Source: Deltaproteobacteria bacterium
GTDB lineage: Bacteria; Myxococcota; UBA727; VGSZ01
Direction of reading: 5' to 3'
Assembly: GCA_020850995.1 (NCBI GenBank)
Contig: JADZDP010000122.1
Location: forward strand, 1 to 36,085
DNA: 36,085 nt
The position numbers were made by a program, and so were the translations under genes. The notes under the pieces are model-generated. The model was not told the origin of the DNA and searched no databases. It saw nothing but the letters and a program-made list of their open reading frames with translations. Positions 26,055 through 34,501 of the stretch are shown here, piece by piece (positions within the stretch are counted from its first letter, which is position 1; each line of letters begins with the position of its first letter).

Positions 26055-26068
26055 TCTACCGGGGTAGA
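26055..26068. promoter_or_regulatory. Inverted repeat in the divergent gap upstream of the sigma factor
   Basis: TCTACC-GG-GGTAGA is a 6-base inverted repeat around 2 bases. It lies in the 182-base gap between the sigma factor and the DUF885-like gene, a position suited to an operator or to overlapping promoters. The rest of the gap shows nothing further that I can support. Confidence 0.3.
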
Positions 26069-26163
26069 CAGGGCGCAGGGGTCCGCCTACACGCCCGGAT
26101 CCGCGAGGCTTCGTGCCACGCTGCGCCGGGTCGTGGACCGGCTCCGGAGTCGACGCCCGCCGT

Positions 26164-27912
26164 ATGGACCACGCCACCCCCACCGCACCACCGAGGCGCC
26201 CCGAGGCGATCGTCCCCCGCGCCGACGAGCGCGACGTGCCGCACCTCGCGCGGCTCTTCGCGCTGCGCCCCGAGATCGAGACCGTGCTCGGGGGCACCAC
26301 GCACGCAGGCGAGCTCGGCGACGGCTCCGCGGAGGCGCGCGCGCAGCTGGTCGAGACCTTGGTGTCGTGGCGCAAGGACCTCGAGGGACAGATGGCCGAG
26401 TCGCGCGAGCGCACGCTCGACGCGCGCGTGCTGGCGGCGTCGCTCGAGCTCTTTCGCTTCGGTGAGGAAGAGCTCGGCCTCAAGGGCGTCGACCCCGACG
26501 TCGCCACGCCCTTGTGCGAGACCTTGCTCTATCACCTGCGCGGCCACTGCGAGAGCGAGGCTGGGCGCTTCGAGTCGATGGCGGCACGCCTGCGCGCGGT
26601 GCCGCGCTGGCTCGAGAGCCAGCGCGCCGGAGTGACCGTCCCGTCGGCCGAGCTGCTGGCGCGCGCGCGCGACGTGCTCGACGGGCTGCCCGACCTGCTG
26701 CGCGCCATCGTCGACGCCGCGCGGGTCGCCGCCGCCAGCGGCGCCGTGGCGACGGCGCTCCATCACGAGGTCGCTGCCGCCGCCGAGGTGGCGAGCGCGG
26801 GGGCCGACGCGCAGCGGCGCTGGCTCGGCGAGCTCGACGCCACGCCGCACGTCCCGCTGGGGCACAAGGCGCTCGACCAGATCATGCACCTGCGCGGGCT
26901 CGACCTCACGGCCGTCGAGGTCCTCGATATCGCGCGCAGCATCGCCGAAGAGCTGCGGGTCGAGCAGGCGCGCGTGATTCGGCGCGGCTACCGCGGGCGC
27001 ACGGTCGACGAGGCGGTGGTGGCGGCGCGCTCCGCCAACAAGCCCCACAGCCTCGGCGAGGCCATGGCGTGGCTCACGGATCTCACGCTGGCGTCACGCC
27101 AGTTCCTGGCGGGCGCGGGCTTGCCGCAGCCTGTCACCACCGACGACCGCGTCTGCGTCGACGTCATGCCAGCGCTGCTCGCGCCGTCGGGGTGGCCGGC
27201 GCTGCTCATGCCCGCGCAGCCGTGCGCGCCACGCCAGGAGAGCTTGCTGTTGCTGCGCGAGCCCCTTGGCCCGCAGACCGAGGCGATGCTCGAGATCTCG
27301 GTTCCCGACCTCGAGGGCGTGTGCGCGTCGCTCGCCTACCCCGGCCGCCACCTGCAGGTCGTGTGGGCGAACATCGCCACCTCGTTCGCGCGCCGCGGGG
27401 TTCCCCTCGGGACCTGCAGCACCATCGCGTCCACCTGGGGCCTCGACATGGTGAATGGCTGGGCCCTCACCAGCGAGGAGCTGATGCGCGAGGCGCAGTT
27501 CCGCTCGTCGGCCTCGAGCCGTTTGATCATGATCCGCCGCGCGCTCCTGCAAACGCTGCTCGCCGCCGTCGACGTGTGCCTGGCCATCGGGCGCTTCCAG
27601 CCGGAGCAGGCGGCGGCCTTCCTGGTGCGACGCGCCGGCGTGCGCCTGCCGCAGGCGCGCGCGTTGGTGCGCGGCATGCTGCGATCTCCCTCGTCTGGTC
27701 TGTCGGCCCTCGTCGGCAAGGTGCGAATCGAGCAGCTCCGCCGCGAGGCGCGCCGGCGTTGGCGCGACGGCTACTCGGAGAAGCGCTTCAACACGCTGAT
27801 GCTCGCCAATGGGCCCATCCCGCTCGCGTACCTGTTCGAGCGCCTCAACGATCCGCCGGCCTTCGTCACCGACGTGCCCACCGCCAACTTCGTGGGCGCG
27901 CCGGGCGCGTGA
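26164..27912 (+). CDS. DUF885-family protein with degenerate metal-binding motif
   Basis: The 582-residue protein matches the DUF885 family, which resembles zinc metallopeptidases. The best segments are the AYPGRHLQVVWAN core (from residue 391) and the C-terminal GKVRIEQLRREARRRW and FNTLMLANGPIPLAYLFERL. In the family the core reads HExxPGHH with His and Glu as presumed metal ligands and catalytic acid. Here the equivalent residues are Ser389, Leu390 and Arg395, leaving only His396, so metalloprotease activity is doubtful. No signal peptide is present, and the N-terminal 30 residues are variable. The ATG at 26164 gives the most plausible start. It is divergent from the sigma factor and followed after 144 bases by a lipoprotein gene. 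Confidence 0.75.
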   Translation: MDHATPTAPPRRPEAIVPRADERDVPHLARLFALRPEIETVLGGTTHAGELGDGSAEARAQLVETLVSWRKDLEGQMAESRERTLDARVLAASLELFRFGEEELGLKGVDPDVATPLCETLLYHLRGHCESEAGRFESMAARLRAVPRWLESQRAGVTVPSAELLARARDVLDGLPDLLRAIVDAARVAAASGAVATALHHEVAAAAEVASAGADAQRRWLGELDATPHVPLGHKALDQIMHLRGLDLTAVEVLDIARSIAEELRVEQARVIRRGYRGRTVDEAVVAARSANKPHSLGEAMAWLTDLTLASRQFLAGAGLPQPVTTDDRVCVDVMPALLAPSGWPALLMPAQPCAPRQESLLLLREPLGPQTEAMLEISVPDLEGVCASLAYPGRHLQVVWANIATSFARRGVPLGTCSTIASTWGLDMVNGWALTSEELMREAQFRSSASSRLIMIRRALLQTLLAAVDVCLAIGRFQPEQAAAFLVRRAGVRLPQARALVRGMLRSPSSGLSALVGKVRIEQLRREARRRWRDGYSEKRFNTLMLANGPIPLAYLFERLNDPPAFVTDVPTANFVGAPGA

Positions 27913-28056
27913 CCAGCCGCACGGTCGAGCGTGAGCGCGCACACGTCCGGGCTTGGTACCTGGAGCGGTAGCAGTGTCCAGATCTGCGCGCGGTGCGCGG
28001 CGACCTGCTCCGGGTATCCTCCCGGGCGCGTCCGCGCCCCGCGCCATGAGGTGCCC

Positions 28057-29043
28057 ATGACTCGCCTGTCCGCCCCGCTCGCGCTCGCCTGCCTGCTTGT
28101 CACCAGCGTCGGCTGCCGTTCGCGCATCACTGGCAACGAGGGCAACTTCCAGTTCTCCTACGTCGCCGACGACCGCGTCACCGATTTCAACAAGCCGATC
28201 GCGATCGGCGCCAGCCTCGACATCGAGGTCACCGACGTCGGTCAGCTGCGCCCCGTGACCTTGTCCGCCGCCGAGAGCGACGACACCGCGGTGCTCGAGG
28301 TGACGGGCTTCGCGGGCTCGAGCGTGACGGTGCACGGCGTCGCCGACGGTGAGCCGCTCCTGACCGTCACCGGCACCACCGCCTCGGGTGAGGATCTGTC
28401 CGACTCGGTGAACCTGCTGGTGCGGGCGCCGGAGGTGTTGCGCCTGGCGCACACCTGCTCAACCACCGGCACCGCCGCCTACATCACGAGCCAGCGGGTC
28501 TACGTGCCCTTCGAGATGGAGCGCGCAAACGGCCAACCCGTCATCGGCTACGGCCTCTACCCGGCCACGCCCTCGGACGCGGCCGGGCTCACGCTCGACG
28601 CCGCGGCCTCGAACCAGCAATTCATGGCCTTCGACACCGGCGCCGTCGCGGCCACGCTGACACTCGACTCCGACATCGACGACACCAGCCTGAGCGTGCA
28701 GCTCGTCGATCAGGGCGCCATCGACGGCGTGGAGCAGCCCATCGCCTTCGTGGTCGAGGACATCGACGTCGGCGACGTCAACGCCTTCTACGTCAGGCCG
28801 ACCACCGGCGGCACCACCATCTGTCAGGCCGACATCGAGAAGACCCTGCAGTCCGACACCCCCACCGTCTGCGACGTGCGCGAGCGCAACGAGGCCGAGG
28901 ACGGCGGCGCCGAGGTCCACGAGTTTGGCTGGTTCGAGATCGAGGGCCTCGCGGCCGGCACCTGCACCTACACCGTGACCTTCCCGGGCGGCGCCGCGGG
29001 CGCGGGCACCTCGGCGCAGTTCAGCTACCAGATCGAGCCGTAG
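28057..29043 (+). CDS. Predicted lipoprotein of unknown function
   Basis: The 328-residue protein starts at an ATG preceded by GAGG at a 5-base spacing. The N-terminal 20 residues (TRLSAPLALACLLVTSVGC) form a lipoprotein signal ending at Cys20, though the residue at -3 is Ser instead of the usual Leu or Val. The mature part is beta-rich, acidic and Thr/Gly-rich, with an Ig-like or Big-type look (DIEVTDVGQL, SVTVHGVADGEPLLTVTGTT). Four Cys residues (CSTTG, TICQAD, TVCDVRE, GTCTYTV) could form disulphides in the periplasm or on the surface. No enzymatic motif was found. An in-frame upstream ATG (27931) lacks a signal and is rejected. Confidence 0.78.
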   Translation: MTRLSAPLALACLLVTSVGCRSRITGNEGNFQFSYVADDRVTDFNKPIAIGASLDIEVTDVGQLRPVTLSAAESDDTAVLEVTGFAGSSVTVHGVADGEPLLTVTGTTASGEDLSDSVNLLVRAPEVLRLAHTCSTTGTAAYITSQRVYVPFEMERANGQPVIGYGLYPATPSDAAGLTLDAAASNQQFMAFDTGAVAATLTLDSDIDDTSLSVQLVDQGAIDGVEQPIAFVVEDIDVGDVNAFYVRPTTGGTTICQADIEKTLQSDTPTVCDVRERNEAEDGGAEVHEFGWFEIEGLAAGTCTYTVTFPGGAAGAGTSAQFSYQIEP

Positions 29044-29058
29044 CGCGAGCTGTCGACG

Positions 29059-29649
29059 TCACTCGAGGATGCGGCTGTCGACGATGGTGGCGGTGGCGCG
29101 CAGGCCGTCGAGCTGCACCAAGAGCTCCGCGTCGGCCGTCGCCGACGCGCCCTCGAGGCGCGCGCCGCGCTGTGCCAGGCACTGGGCAAAGACCGGCGAT
29201 GCGCCTGCGGGCGGCCGCGCATGCACCGTGCGCCCGCGCAGCTCCACGCGCACGCGCACCTTGCCACCCCACGAGGGGTCGAAGCGCAGCGCCTCCTGCA
29301 GGCAGCCCTGCAAGAGCGGCTGCGTCACGGCTACCAGCGCCGCCAGCTCCACGGGCGGCCCCTCGGGGCCGAGGGGCCCGCCGTCGGGCTCGGGCTCGGC
29401 GGTCGGCACCTCGCCGGCGTCAGGCGCGCTCACCCCCGCGTCCTGCGCACCGGCATCGAGGGCCGCGGGGGGCTCCCACTGCCCCGCGTCGAGCAGCCGT
29501 GGCCGCACTGGACCCGCGCGGTCGCGCGTGGCGTAGGCCGCGAACGCGAGCACCACGATGAACAGGGCGGCGGCAAGGGCGCCCACCACCACGCCGCGCC
29601 ACGGCGGGCGCTCGCGCTCGGCGGGAGGATCGGGACCTACGAGCGGCAC
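29059..29649 (-). CDS. Single-span membrane protein with TonB/AgmX-like C-terminal domain
   Basis: The protein has 196 residues. A 17-residue cytoplasmic end precedes one membrane helix (GVVVGALAAALFIVVLAFAAY). A Pro/Ala/Asp-rich spacer then spans the periplasm. The C-terminal domain (from about residue 105) has QGCLQEALRFDPSWGGKVRV, which resembles the C-terminal domains of AgmX/PglI and TonB-like proteins common in myxobacteria; the call is by pattern only. It starts at a GTG (29649) 13 bases inside the methyltransferase gene, so it is probably translationally coupled. It converges on the lipoprotein gene with a 15-base gap. Confidence 0.7.
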   Translation of the reverse strand: MPLVGPDPPAERERPPWRGVVVGALAAALFIVVLAFAAYATRDRAGPVRPRLLDAGQWEPPAALDAGAQDAGVSAPDAGEVPTAEPEPDGGPLGPEGPPVELAALVAVTQPLLQGCLQEALRFDPSWGGKVRVRVELRGRTVHARPPAGASPVFAQCLAQRGARLEGASATADAELLVQLDGLRATATIVDSRILE

Positions 29650-30260
29650 GCGAGCACCGCAACGTCGGCGTGGTGGCCGCCCACCACCACGGGCGCGAAG
29701 TCGGCGACGGCAGCACCGCCGAGCGCCGCCGTGAACGCCGCGCGGCCGGCGCGCCCGGGATCACCGACCACCACCTGCGCGCCGCACGCCAGCGCCGCGC
29801 GCGCCCGACGCGCCACCGCCGTCGCCAGGCTCGCTTCGTAGAGCAGGTCGGCGATGACGAGCAGCTCGCAGGCCGGCAGCGGCGTGTCGTCTGCGACGTC
29901 GAAGAGCGCCGTCTCGACGGCGAGACCAGCGTGAGCAGCGGCACGCCGGGTGGCCTCGAGCGCCAGCTCCTCGACGTCGGTGGCCAGAACCGACGCCCCG
30001 GCGCGCGCGCACGCCAGCGACACGAGCCCAAGTCCGCAGCCGAGCTCGAGCACGCGGCGGCCGCGCGGCGCGCGGTCGAGCACCACGGCAGCCACGCACG
30101 GCGCCGTGTCCCACAGCACGCCGCCATAGGGCGCGCGCCCGCCGCGGCGCACTGCCTCCTCGAGCGCGCTGTCGATGTCGACCAGCTCGAACACGGTCAG
30201 CTGTCCGCCGGGCAAGCCATCGACCTTCCGCGGCCGCAAGGGCAGCGCGACCTGCATCAT
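29637..30260 (-). CDS. METTL21/FAM86-like SAM-dependent methyltransferase
   Basis: The 207-residue protein has the layout of lysine methyltransferases of the Methyltransf_16 type. There is an N-terminal beta segment (GQLTVFELVDID), then GGVLWDTAPCVAAVV, the equivalent of the family GxxxWPxA motif. The SAM loop VLELGCGLGLVSLACARAGA, VLATDVEELAL and a later ADLLYEASLA replace the usual DVIY. These enzymes methylate protein lysines or small molecules. The start (ATG 30260) overlaps the stop of the large GspE-N/HEAT gene (ATGA). That coupling invites the guess that the HEAT protein or a partner is the substrate, but this is not shown. Confidence 0.8.
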   Translation of the reverse strand: MMQVALPLRPRKVDGLPGGQLTVFELVDIDSALEEAVRRGGRAPYGGVLWDTAPCVAAVVLDRAPRGRRVLELGCGLGLVSLACARAGASVLATDVEELALEATRRAAAHAGLAVETALFDVADDTPLPACELLVIADLLYEASLATAVARRARAALACGAQVVVGDPGRAGRAAFTAALGGAAVADFAPVVVGGHHADVAVLACRS

Positions 30261-33220
30261 GGCCACCGGCCGGGCGCGTCCTTGGCTTGCCCCTGCCACC
30301 ACTCGTTCCAGGCCTGCAGGCCGTTCTCGCGCTCGGCGCGCGAGGCGTCGAATCGGTAGCCGAAGTACTGACCCGTGAGCTTGTTGAGCTCGGCCTGCGA
30401 GCTCCTGCGGATGTGCTCGTCGCTCGAGCGCAGCCCGTCGATGAGCCAGCGCGTACGAGGCACGGCTTCGTTGTCGGCGATCCACGCGCGCCATCGCCGA
30501 TCGACGGCGCCGAGGTCCTGCTTGGTGATCTCCACCAGCGCCCGGTGCGCATCGTCCGAGAGCTCCACGGGCTTGGTGCCGAGCAGGTCCACGAGCGCCG
30601 GCAAGGCGGTGCGATCGCGCAGCTCGGCGGCGGCGAGCACGGCGCGGGCGCGCTGGAAGTCATCGCCGCGGCGCACCAGGTCGCGCACCCCCGCCATCAC
30701 CTTGTCGAACTCGGGCACGTGGCGGTAGCCGTCGAGCACCTCGAGCGCAAGGGTGGCGATGGTGATCTCGGGGTCAAACACCCGCAGCGCCAGCCGCGGC
30801 AGCGCCGCCGGTACGCGCAGCGCCGACAGCGCCCAGATCGCTGCGTAGCGATGCAGCCGATCCTCGTGGTCGAGCTCCGCCACCAAGATGGGCGCCGCCA
30901 GGTCGGCGCCGAAGCGCACCAAGCAGTGCAGGCAGTCGGAGAACTCGGTGACCTCGGGGCGCGCGCCCATGCCACCGAAGGGATGCTCGGCCAGCGCGCC
31001 GGGGAAGTAGCGCGCCAGTGAGGGCAGCACCGCCAGGCGCTGCGCCAGCACCGACGCCAGCGCCTGACGCCGCTCGGCCTCGCCCTGCGTTGCCAGGCGG
31101 CCCACCAGCGCGTCGTTGTCGTCGTCGTCGTGGGCCAACCAGGCGCGGTGCGTGGCGGTGAGCAGGCTCTCGCGCGCGTTGGCGCCCGGCGACGGCGCTA
31201 CCGCGCTCTGCAGCGCCGTCTCGTCGAGGAGCGCCGCGAGGTCCTCGCTCTTGGCGGGCTCGAAGTCGTCGCGCTCCCACGGGGCGCCATCGCCAGGGAG
31301 CGAGGCGGGCGCGGCGGCTGGCTCCTCCGGCGGCGGCATGGGTTCGCCGTCGGGGATGGAGCTCAGCACCGGTGCCGTCGTGCGCGTGGTGCGCGGCGTC
31401 AGCTCAGCGAACATGGCGTCGTCGACGCGCACGGCCTCGTCGTCGGCGCGATCCTCGTCGATGGGCGCGCGCGGGCGCGCCACCAGCTCCGGGTCGGCGC
31501 CGGCGCCCTCGACGGGCGCGGTCGAGCGCGGCGTGGGCTCGTCGGCGGGCAGCACCAGCGGCGCGCCAGAGCCGCGCGACAGAGCGCCCAGCAGTGACGC
31601 GAGCGCGCCCTCATCGAGGCGCACGTCCTCGTCGTCCGGCTTGCCGTCGGCCCAGGGCATCGACGGCGGCGCCGCAGAGAGCAGCGCGCTCCTCGACCCC
31701 GTCGGGCCGCCGTTCGATCCTGCAGCGTGCTCGCCGGCGCCGGTCGCCTCGGCCGACAGCTCCGCAGAGAGCCCGGCCGGAGCCTCGAGCGCCCCGCCGA
31801 ATTCAGCGGCATCGATGACCGAGATGTCGATGTCGATGGTCGGCATGGCCCGCGACGGCGCGCGCGCCGCCACGGCGATCGGCTGCTCTTGTCCCTCGTC
31901 GGAGGCGGGCGAGGGAGCGGTGCCAATCACCACGGCGGCGGGGGCGCCGAGCTGCGCGCGCAGCGCGCGCTTCTTGCGCAGGATGAGGTTGCCGAGGCCC
32001 TTGCCGAGCCGTGGCACCACCATGTGCAGCTCCGCCAGCGCCGAGGGCGGGATCGAGCGTCCCGAGGCGTCACCGTAGAGCACGCCGAGCAGGCGATCGC
32101 CCACCAGGATAGGCATCAACACCACCGCGCGCGGCTTGCGCCCAAACAAGCGCACCAAGGGATCTTCGCGCTTGAGCGGCCCAAGGAACGGGCTCCGCAT
32201 GCTGTACACCTGACCGAGCCCGTGGTTGCCCTCGGCGGGCAGCGCGAACACGGCGATGTCTTGGCGCGACAACAGCGGGTCGATGACGTCCCAGCCGACG
32301 AAGCCGGGCCCCGAAGCCGTGCGCTGCTGGATGAAGATCGCGACCGTGGTGAGGCGGCGGTAGGCGAAGCGCAGCACCACGTCGAGCATGGCGTCGCGCT
32401 CCTCGGCCAGCGCCAGCTCGGCGATGGCGTCGTCGACGGTCCAGAGCACGCGCTCGTTGCGCCGGCGCACCTCTGGGTCGCGGGCGGCGCGCAGCTGCGC
32501 CGCCTTGGCAGACGCTGCCGCCTCCACCGATCCGCCGTCGAGCGCGCTGAGCGCCGGCGCCGAGGGGGCGCTCGCGTCGAGGCCGGCGTGGGCAGCGACG
32601 CTCCAGCCGCTGGCGTCGGGCGCGGCCGGCGCGGACGACGACGCTTGGGTCGGCGGCGACGCGGGCTCGAGCGCGGGGCTCGGCGCCGGGCGCAGCGCCG
32701 GGCGCGCGTGCCAGGCCTCGGCGGCGGCGCGCAGGTCCTCGGCGTGCTCGCCCATGCGACCGAGCACGGCCTCGAGGCGCGGGGGCACGCCCACGCCGTA
32801 CAGGCGCGACAGCGCCCACGCGACGCGCGCCTGCGTCGTGATGGCGGGGCGCACGTACACGCTCAGCATGAAGCCGATCTCGTCGAGCAGCGCCAGATCG
32901 GGTGGCCCCGCCACCGCCAAGAGGAGCCGTCGTCCGCTGAGCTCGACCGGCACCACCGCGTGCTTCTCGGCGATGCGCCGAGGGAAGAGCGCGGTCACCT
33001 TCGCGTCGACGGTAGCGAGCTCGGACTTGCCCACGGCGCGCGCGTGGTAGGCGCGCTCCATGAGCGGCAAGAGCGTGGCCTCGTCGATGCCGCCGAGCTC
33101 GAGCAGCGCGGTGTCGAGCGTGCCGCCAAGGAGCACCTGGCGCTCCTGCGCCTCTTCCACGCGGGCCTGCGGCAGCACCCCTTCCTTGCCGAGCAGCGCG
33201 GCCAAGGGATCGGCAATCAC
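30257..33220 (-). CDS. GspE N-domain / GAF-like / HEAT-repeat protein
   Basis: The 987-residue protein has four parts. Residues 1-150 form a GspE/MshE-type N-terminal domain (LLGKEGVLPQARVEEAQERQ, VDAKVTALFPRRIAEKHAVV, VYVRPAITTQARV), known in other proteins to bind cyclic di-GMP or partners. An Ala/Pro linker follows. Residues 255-415 resemble a GAF domain (VLWTVDDAIAEL, RAVVLMPILVGDRLLGVLY). A long acidic, Ala/Pro/Ser-rich region runs to about 680. The C-terminal region (700-970) has HEAT-like repeats (HRYAAIWALSALRVPAALPR, AVLAAAELRDRTALPALVDL). There is no Walker ATPase. It starts at a GTG overlapping the RDD gene stop (GTGA). This combination recurs in myxobacteria; its role is unknown, possibly scaffolding or second-messenger reading. 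Confidence 0.82.
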   Translation of the reverse strand: MIADPLAALLGKEGVLPQARVEEAQERQVLLGGTLDTALLELGGIDEATLLPLMERAYHARAVGKSELATVDAKVTALFPRRIAEKHAVVPVELSGRRLLLAVAGPPDLALLDEIGFMLSVYVRPAITTQARVAWALSRLYGVGVPPRLEAVLGRMGEHAEDLRAAAEAWHARPALRPAPSPALEPASPPTQASSSAPAAPDASGWSVAAHAGLDASAPSAPALSALDGGSVEAAASAKAAQLRAARDPEVRRRNERVLWTVDDAIAELALAEERDAMLDVVLRFAYRRLTTVAIFIQQRTASGPGFVGWDVIDPLLSRQDIAVFALPAEGNHGLGQVYSMRSPFLGPLKREDPLVRLFGRKPRAVVLMPILVGDRLLGVLYGDASGRSIPPSALAELHMVVPRLGKGLGNLILRKKRALRAQLGAPAAVVIGTAPSPASDEGQEQPIAVAARAPSRAMPTIDIDISVIDAAEFGGALEAPAGLSAELSAEATGAGEHAAGSNGGPTGSRSALLSAAPPSMPWADGKPDDEDVRLDEGALASLLGALSRGSGAPLVLPADEPTPRSTAPVEGAGADPELVARPRAPIDEDRADDEAVRVDDAMFAELTPRTTRTTAPVLSSIPDGEPMPPPEEPAAAPASLPGDGAPWERDDFEPAKSEDLAALLDETALQSAVAPSPGANARESLLTATHRAWLAHDDDDNDALVGRLATQGEAERRQALASVLAQRLAVLPSLARYFPGALAEHPFGGMGARPEVTEFSDCLHCLVRFGADLAAPILVAELDHEDRLHRYAAIWALSALRVPAALPRLALRVFDPEITIATLALEVLDGYRHVPEFDKVMAGVRDLVRRGDDFQRARAVLAAAELRDRTALPALVDLLGTKPVELSDDAHRALVEITKQDLGAVDRRWRAWIADNEAVPRTRWLIDGLRSSDEHIRRSSQAELNKLTGQYFGYRFDASRAERENGLQAWNEWWQGQAKDAPGRWP

Positions 33221-34470
33221 GCGTCGCCTCCGGCGCTGGCCCGCACCGTCACGCACCGAGCCACCAGGTCACCCAGGCCGCGGCGGCGCCGATCGATCAA
33301 GAGCCCCCACAGCGGCCCGCTGCCGAACGCGATGGTGCCGAGGGCCGAGAGCGCAGCGCGCACCAGGGTGCGCAGCGCGCCGGGCTTGGCGCCATCGCGC
33401 ATGCGCACCACCCGCAGACCTGCCAGGCGCCCGCCGACGGTGGCGCCGAGCAGCAACACGCCGAGCGCCTGGTACAGCGCCACGGCGACGAAGGGCGCGC
33501 CCAAGAGAGTCACGGCCAGCGCCACCGGGTTCCCGTGCGCAGCGTCGACGATGGGTTGCACGGCGGGGCGCACGCCGAGCGCGAGCAGCGACGCGTACAG
33601 CACCATCGCCGCCAGCGCGGCGGTGATGAGCGCGTCGGTGCCGCGAGCCAGTGCCAGACGCGTGCCGCTGCCGAGCACCAGCACGGACGGCGGCAATGCC
33701 CGCGCCGGCAGCGGCACGGCGGCCGTCGACGCGGTGTCGGGCTCTGCGGGCGCCGGTGGCTCCGGTGGCAAGACGAAGGCGGGCGCGGTGGGCGGCGGGA
33801 GCGGCGGCGGCTGCACGGGCCGTGGCGGCGGGGGCCGCGCCGGCACGGTGGCGCGCGCGGGCTCGAGCACCGACGCCTCGACGCCGGCAGAGGTCAACAC
33901 TGGCGGAAGCGACGCGAGCGGTGCAGCTGCTGCCGGCGCCGGGGCGGCCGGGCGCGGCGCGGCGCGAGCGCCGACCCCCTCGACGGCGGCGGGTGTCTCG
34001 CGGCGCGGCGGCGCGCGCACGACGTCGCTCACCATGCGCTCCTCGAAGCCCGGCGGGCGGCGGATCTGCGTTGGGCCGTCGGGGTCGATGGCCTGCTGCG
34101 CCGTGGCCGTGGGGCGGCGCACCGGCGCCGGCGCAGCGGCGTTTGCGGCAATTCTTGGAGGCGGCGCGGGGTTGCGCGGGACCACGTCGACGGGGGCGGG
34201 CGCCAAAGGCGCGGGTCGGCGCAGGATGCGCGGCGGCTCTGCCGGGGCCGCCGACGGTCGATCCGCCACGGTCGCCGGCGCGCTCCGATCGGCGAAGGTC
34301 GGCGGCGCGCGCGCGGGGCGATCCGCCACGGTGGCGGGCGCCTCGGGCAAGGGCGCGCCGCGCACCTCGGCCACGGCGGCCGGCGTGCGCGCCGACGGCA
34401 GGGCCCTGCCGCACTCGGCGCACGCGGTCCCCGGCGCTTGGTCTCTGGCACCGCAGCTCGGGCAAAACAT
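33217..34470 (-). CDS. Zinc-ribbon RDD-domain membrane protein
   Basis: The 417-residue protein opens with a Cys4 zinc ribbon (C3, C6, C17, C20 in MFCPSCG...CAECG). About 230 residues of Pro/Ala-rich, low-complexity linker follow, rich in DRP, PAPV and PPPP. A C-terminal RDD domain (from about 270) has three membrane helices (DALITAALAAMVLYASLLAL, FVAVALYQALGVLLLGAT, GLLIDRRRRGLGDLVARCV) and the RDxxxRxxGD-type polar positions. RDD proteins are small membrane proteins, some implicated in ion exchange. The zinc ribbon plus Pro-rich linker is a frequent myxobacterial arrangement. It is coupled to the downstream GspE-N/HEAT gene, so the two may form a membrane-associated complex (inference). Confidence 0.85.
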   Translation of the reverse strand: MFCPSCGARDQAPGTACAECGRALPSARTPAAVAEVRGAPLPEAPATVADRPARAPPTFADRSAPATVADRPSAAPAEPPRILRRPAPLAPAPVDVVPRNPAPPPRIAANAAAPAPVRRPTATAQQAIDPDGPTQIRRPPGFEERMVSDVVRAPPRRETPAAVEGVGARAAPRPAAPAPAAAAPLASLPPVLTSAGVEASVLEPARATVPARPPPPRPVQPPPLPPPTAPAFVLPPEPPAPAEPDTASTAAVPLPARALPPSVLVLGSGTRLALARGTDALITAALAAMVLYASLLALGVRPAVQPIVDAAHGNPVALAVTLLGAPFVAVALYQALGVLLLGATVGGRLAGLRVVRMRDGAKPGALRTLVRAALSALGTIAFGSGPLWGLLIDRRRRGLGDLVARCVTVRASAGGDA

Positions 34471-34501
34471 GCCGCCTCGATAGCACAGGCGGGCGATCGA
34501 T

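Noticed and set aside
27913..28056. Short GC hairpin CCGGG-CCCGG and possible tRNA between the DUF885-like and lipoprotein genes
   Set aside because: Arms are too short and no cloverleaf or conserved T-loop was found.
31727..34483. Plus-strand open frame of about 918 codons over the HEAT and RDD genes
   Set aside because: Low-complexity Gly/Arg/Ala-rich shadow, crossing two well supported minus-strand genes.
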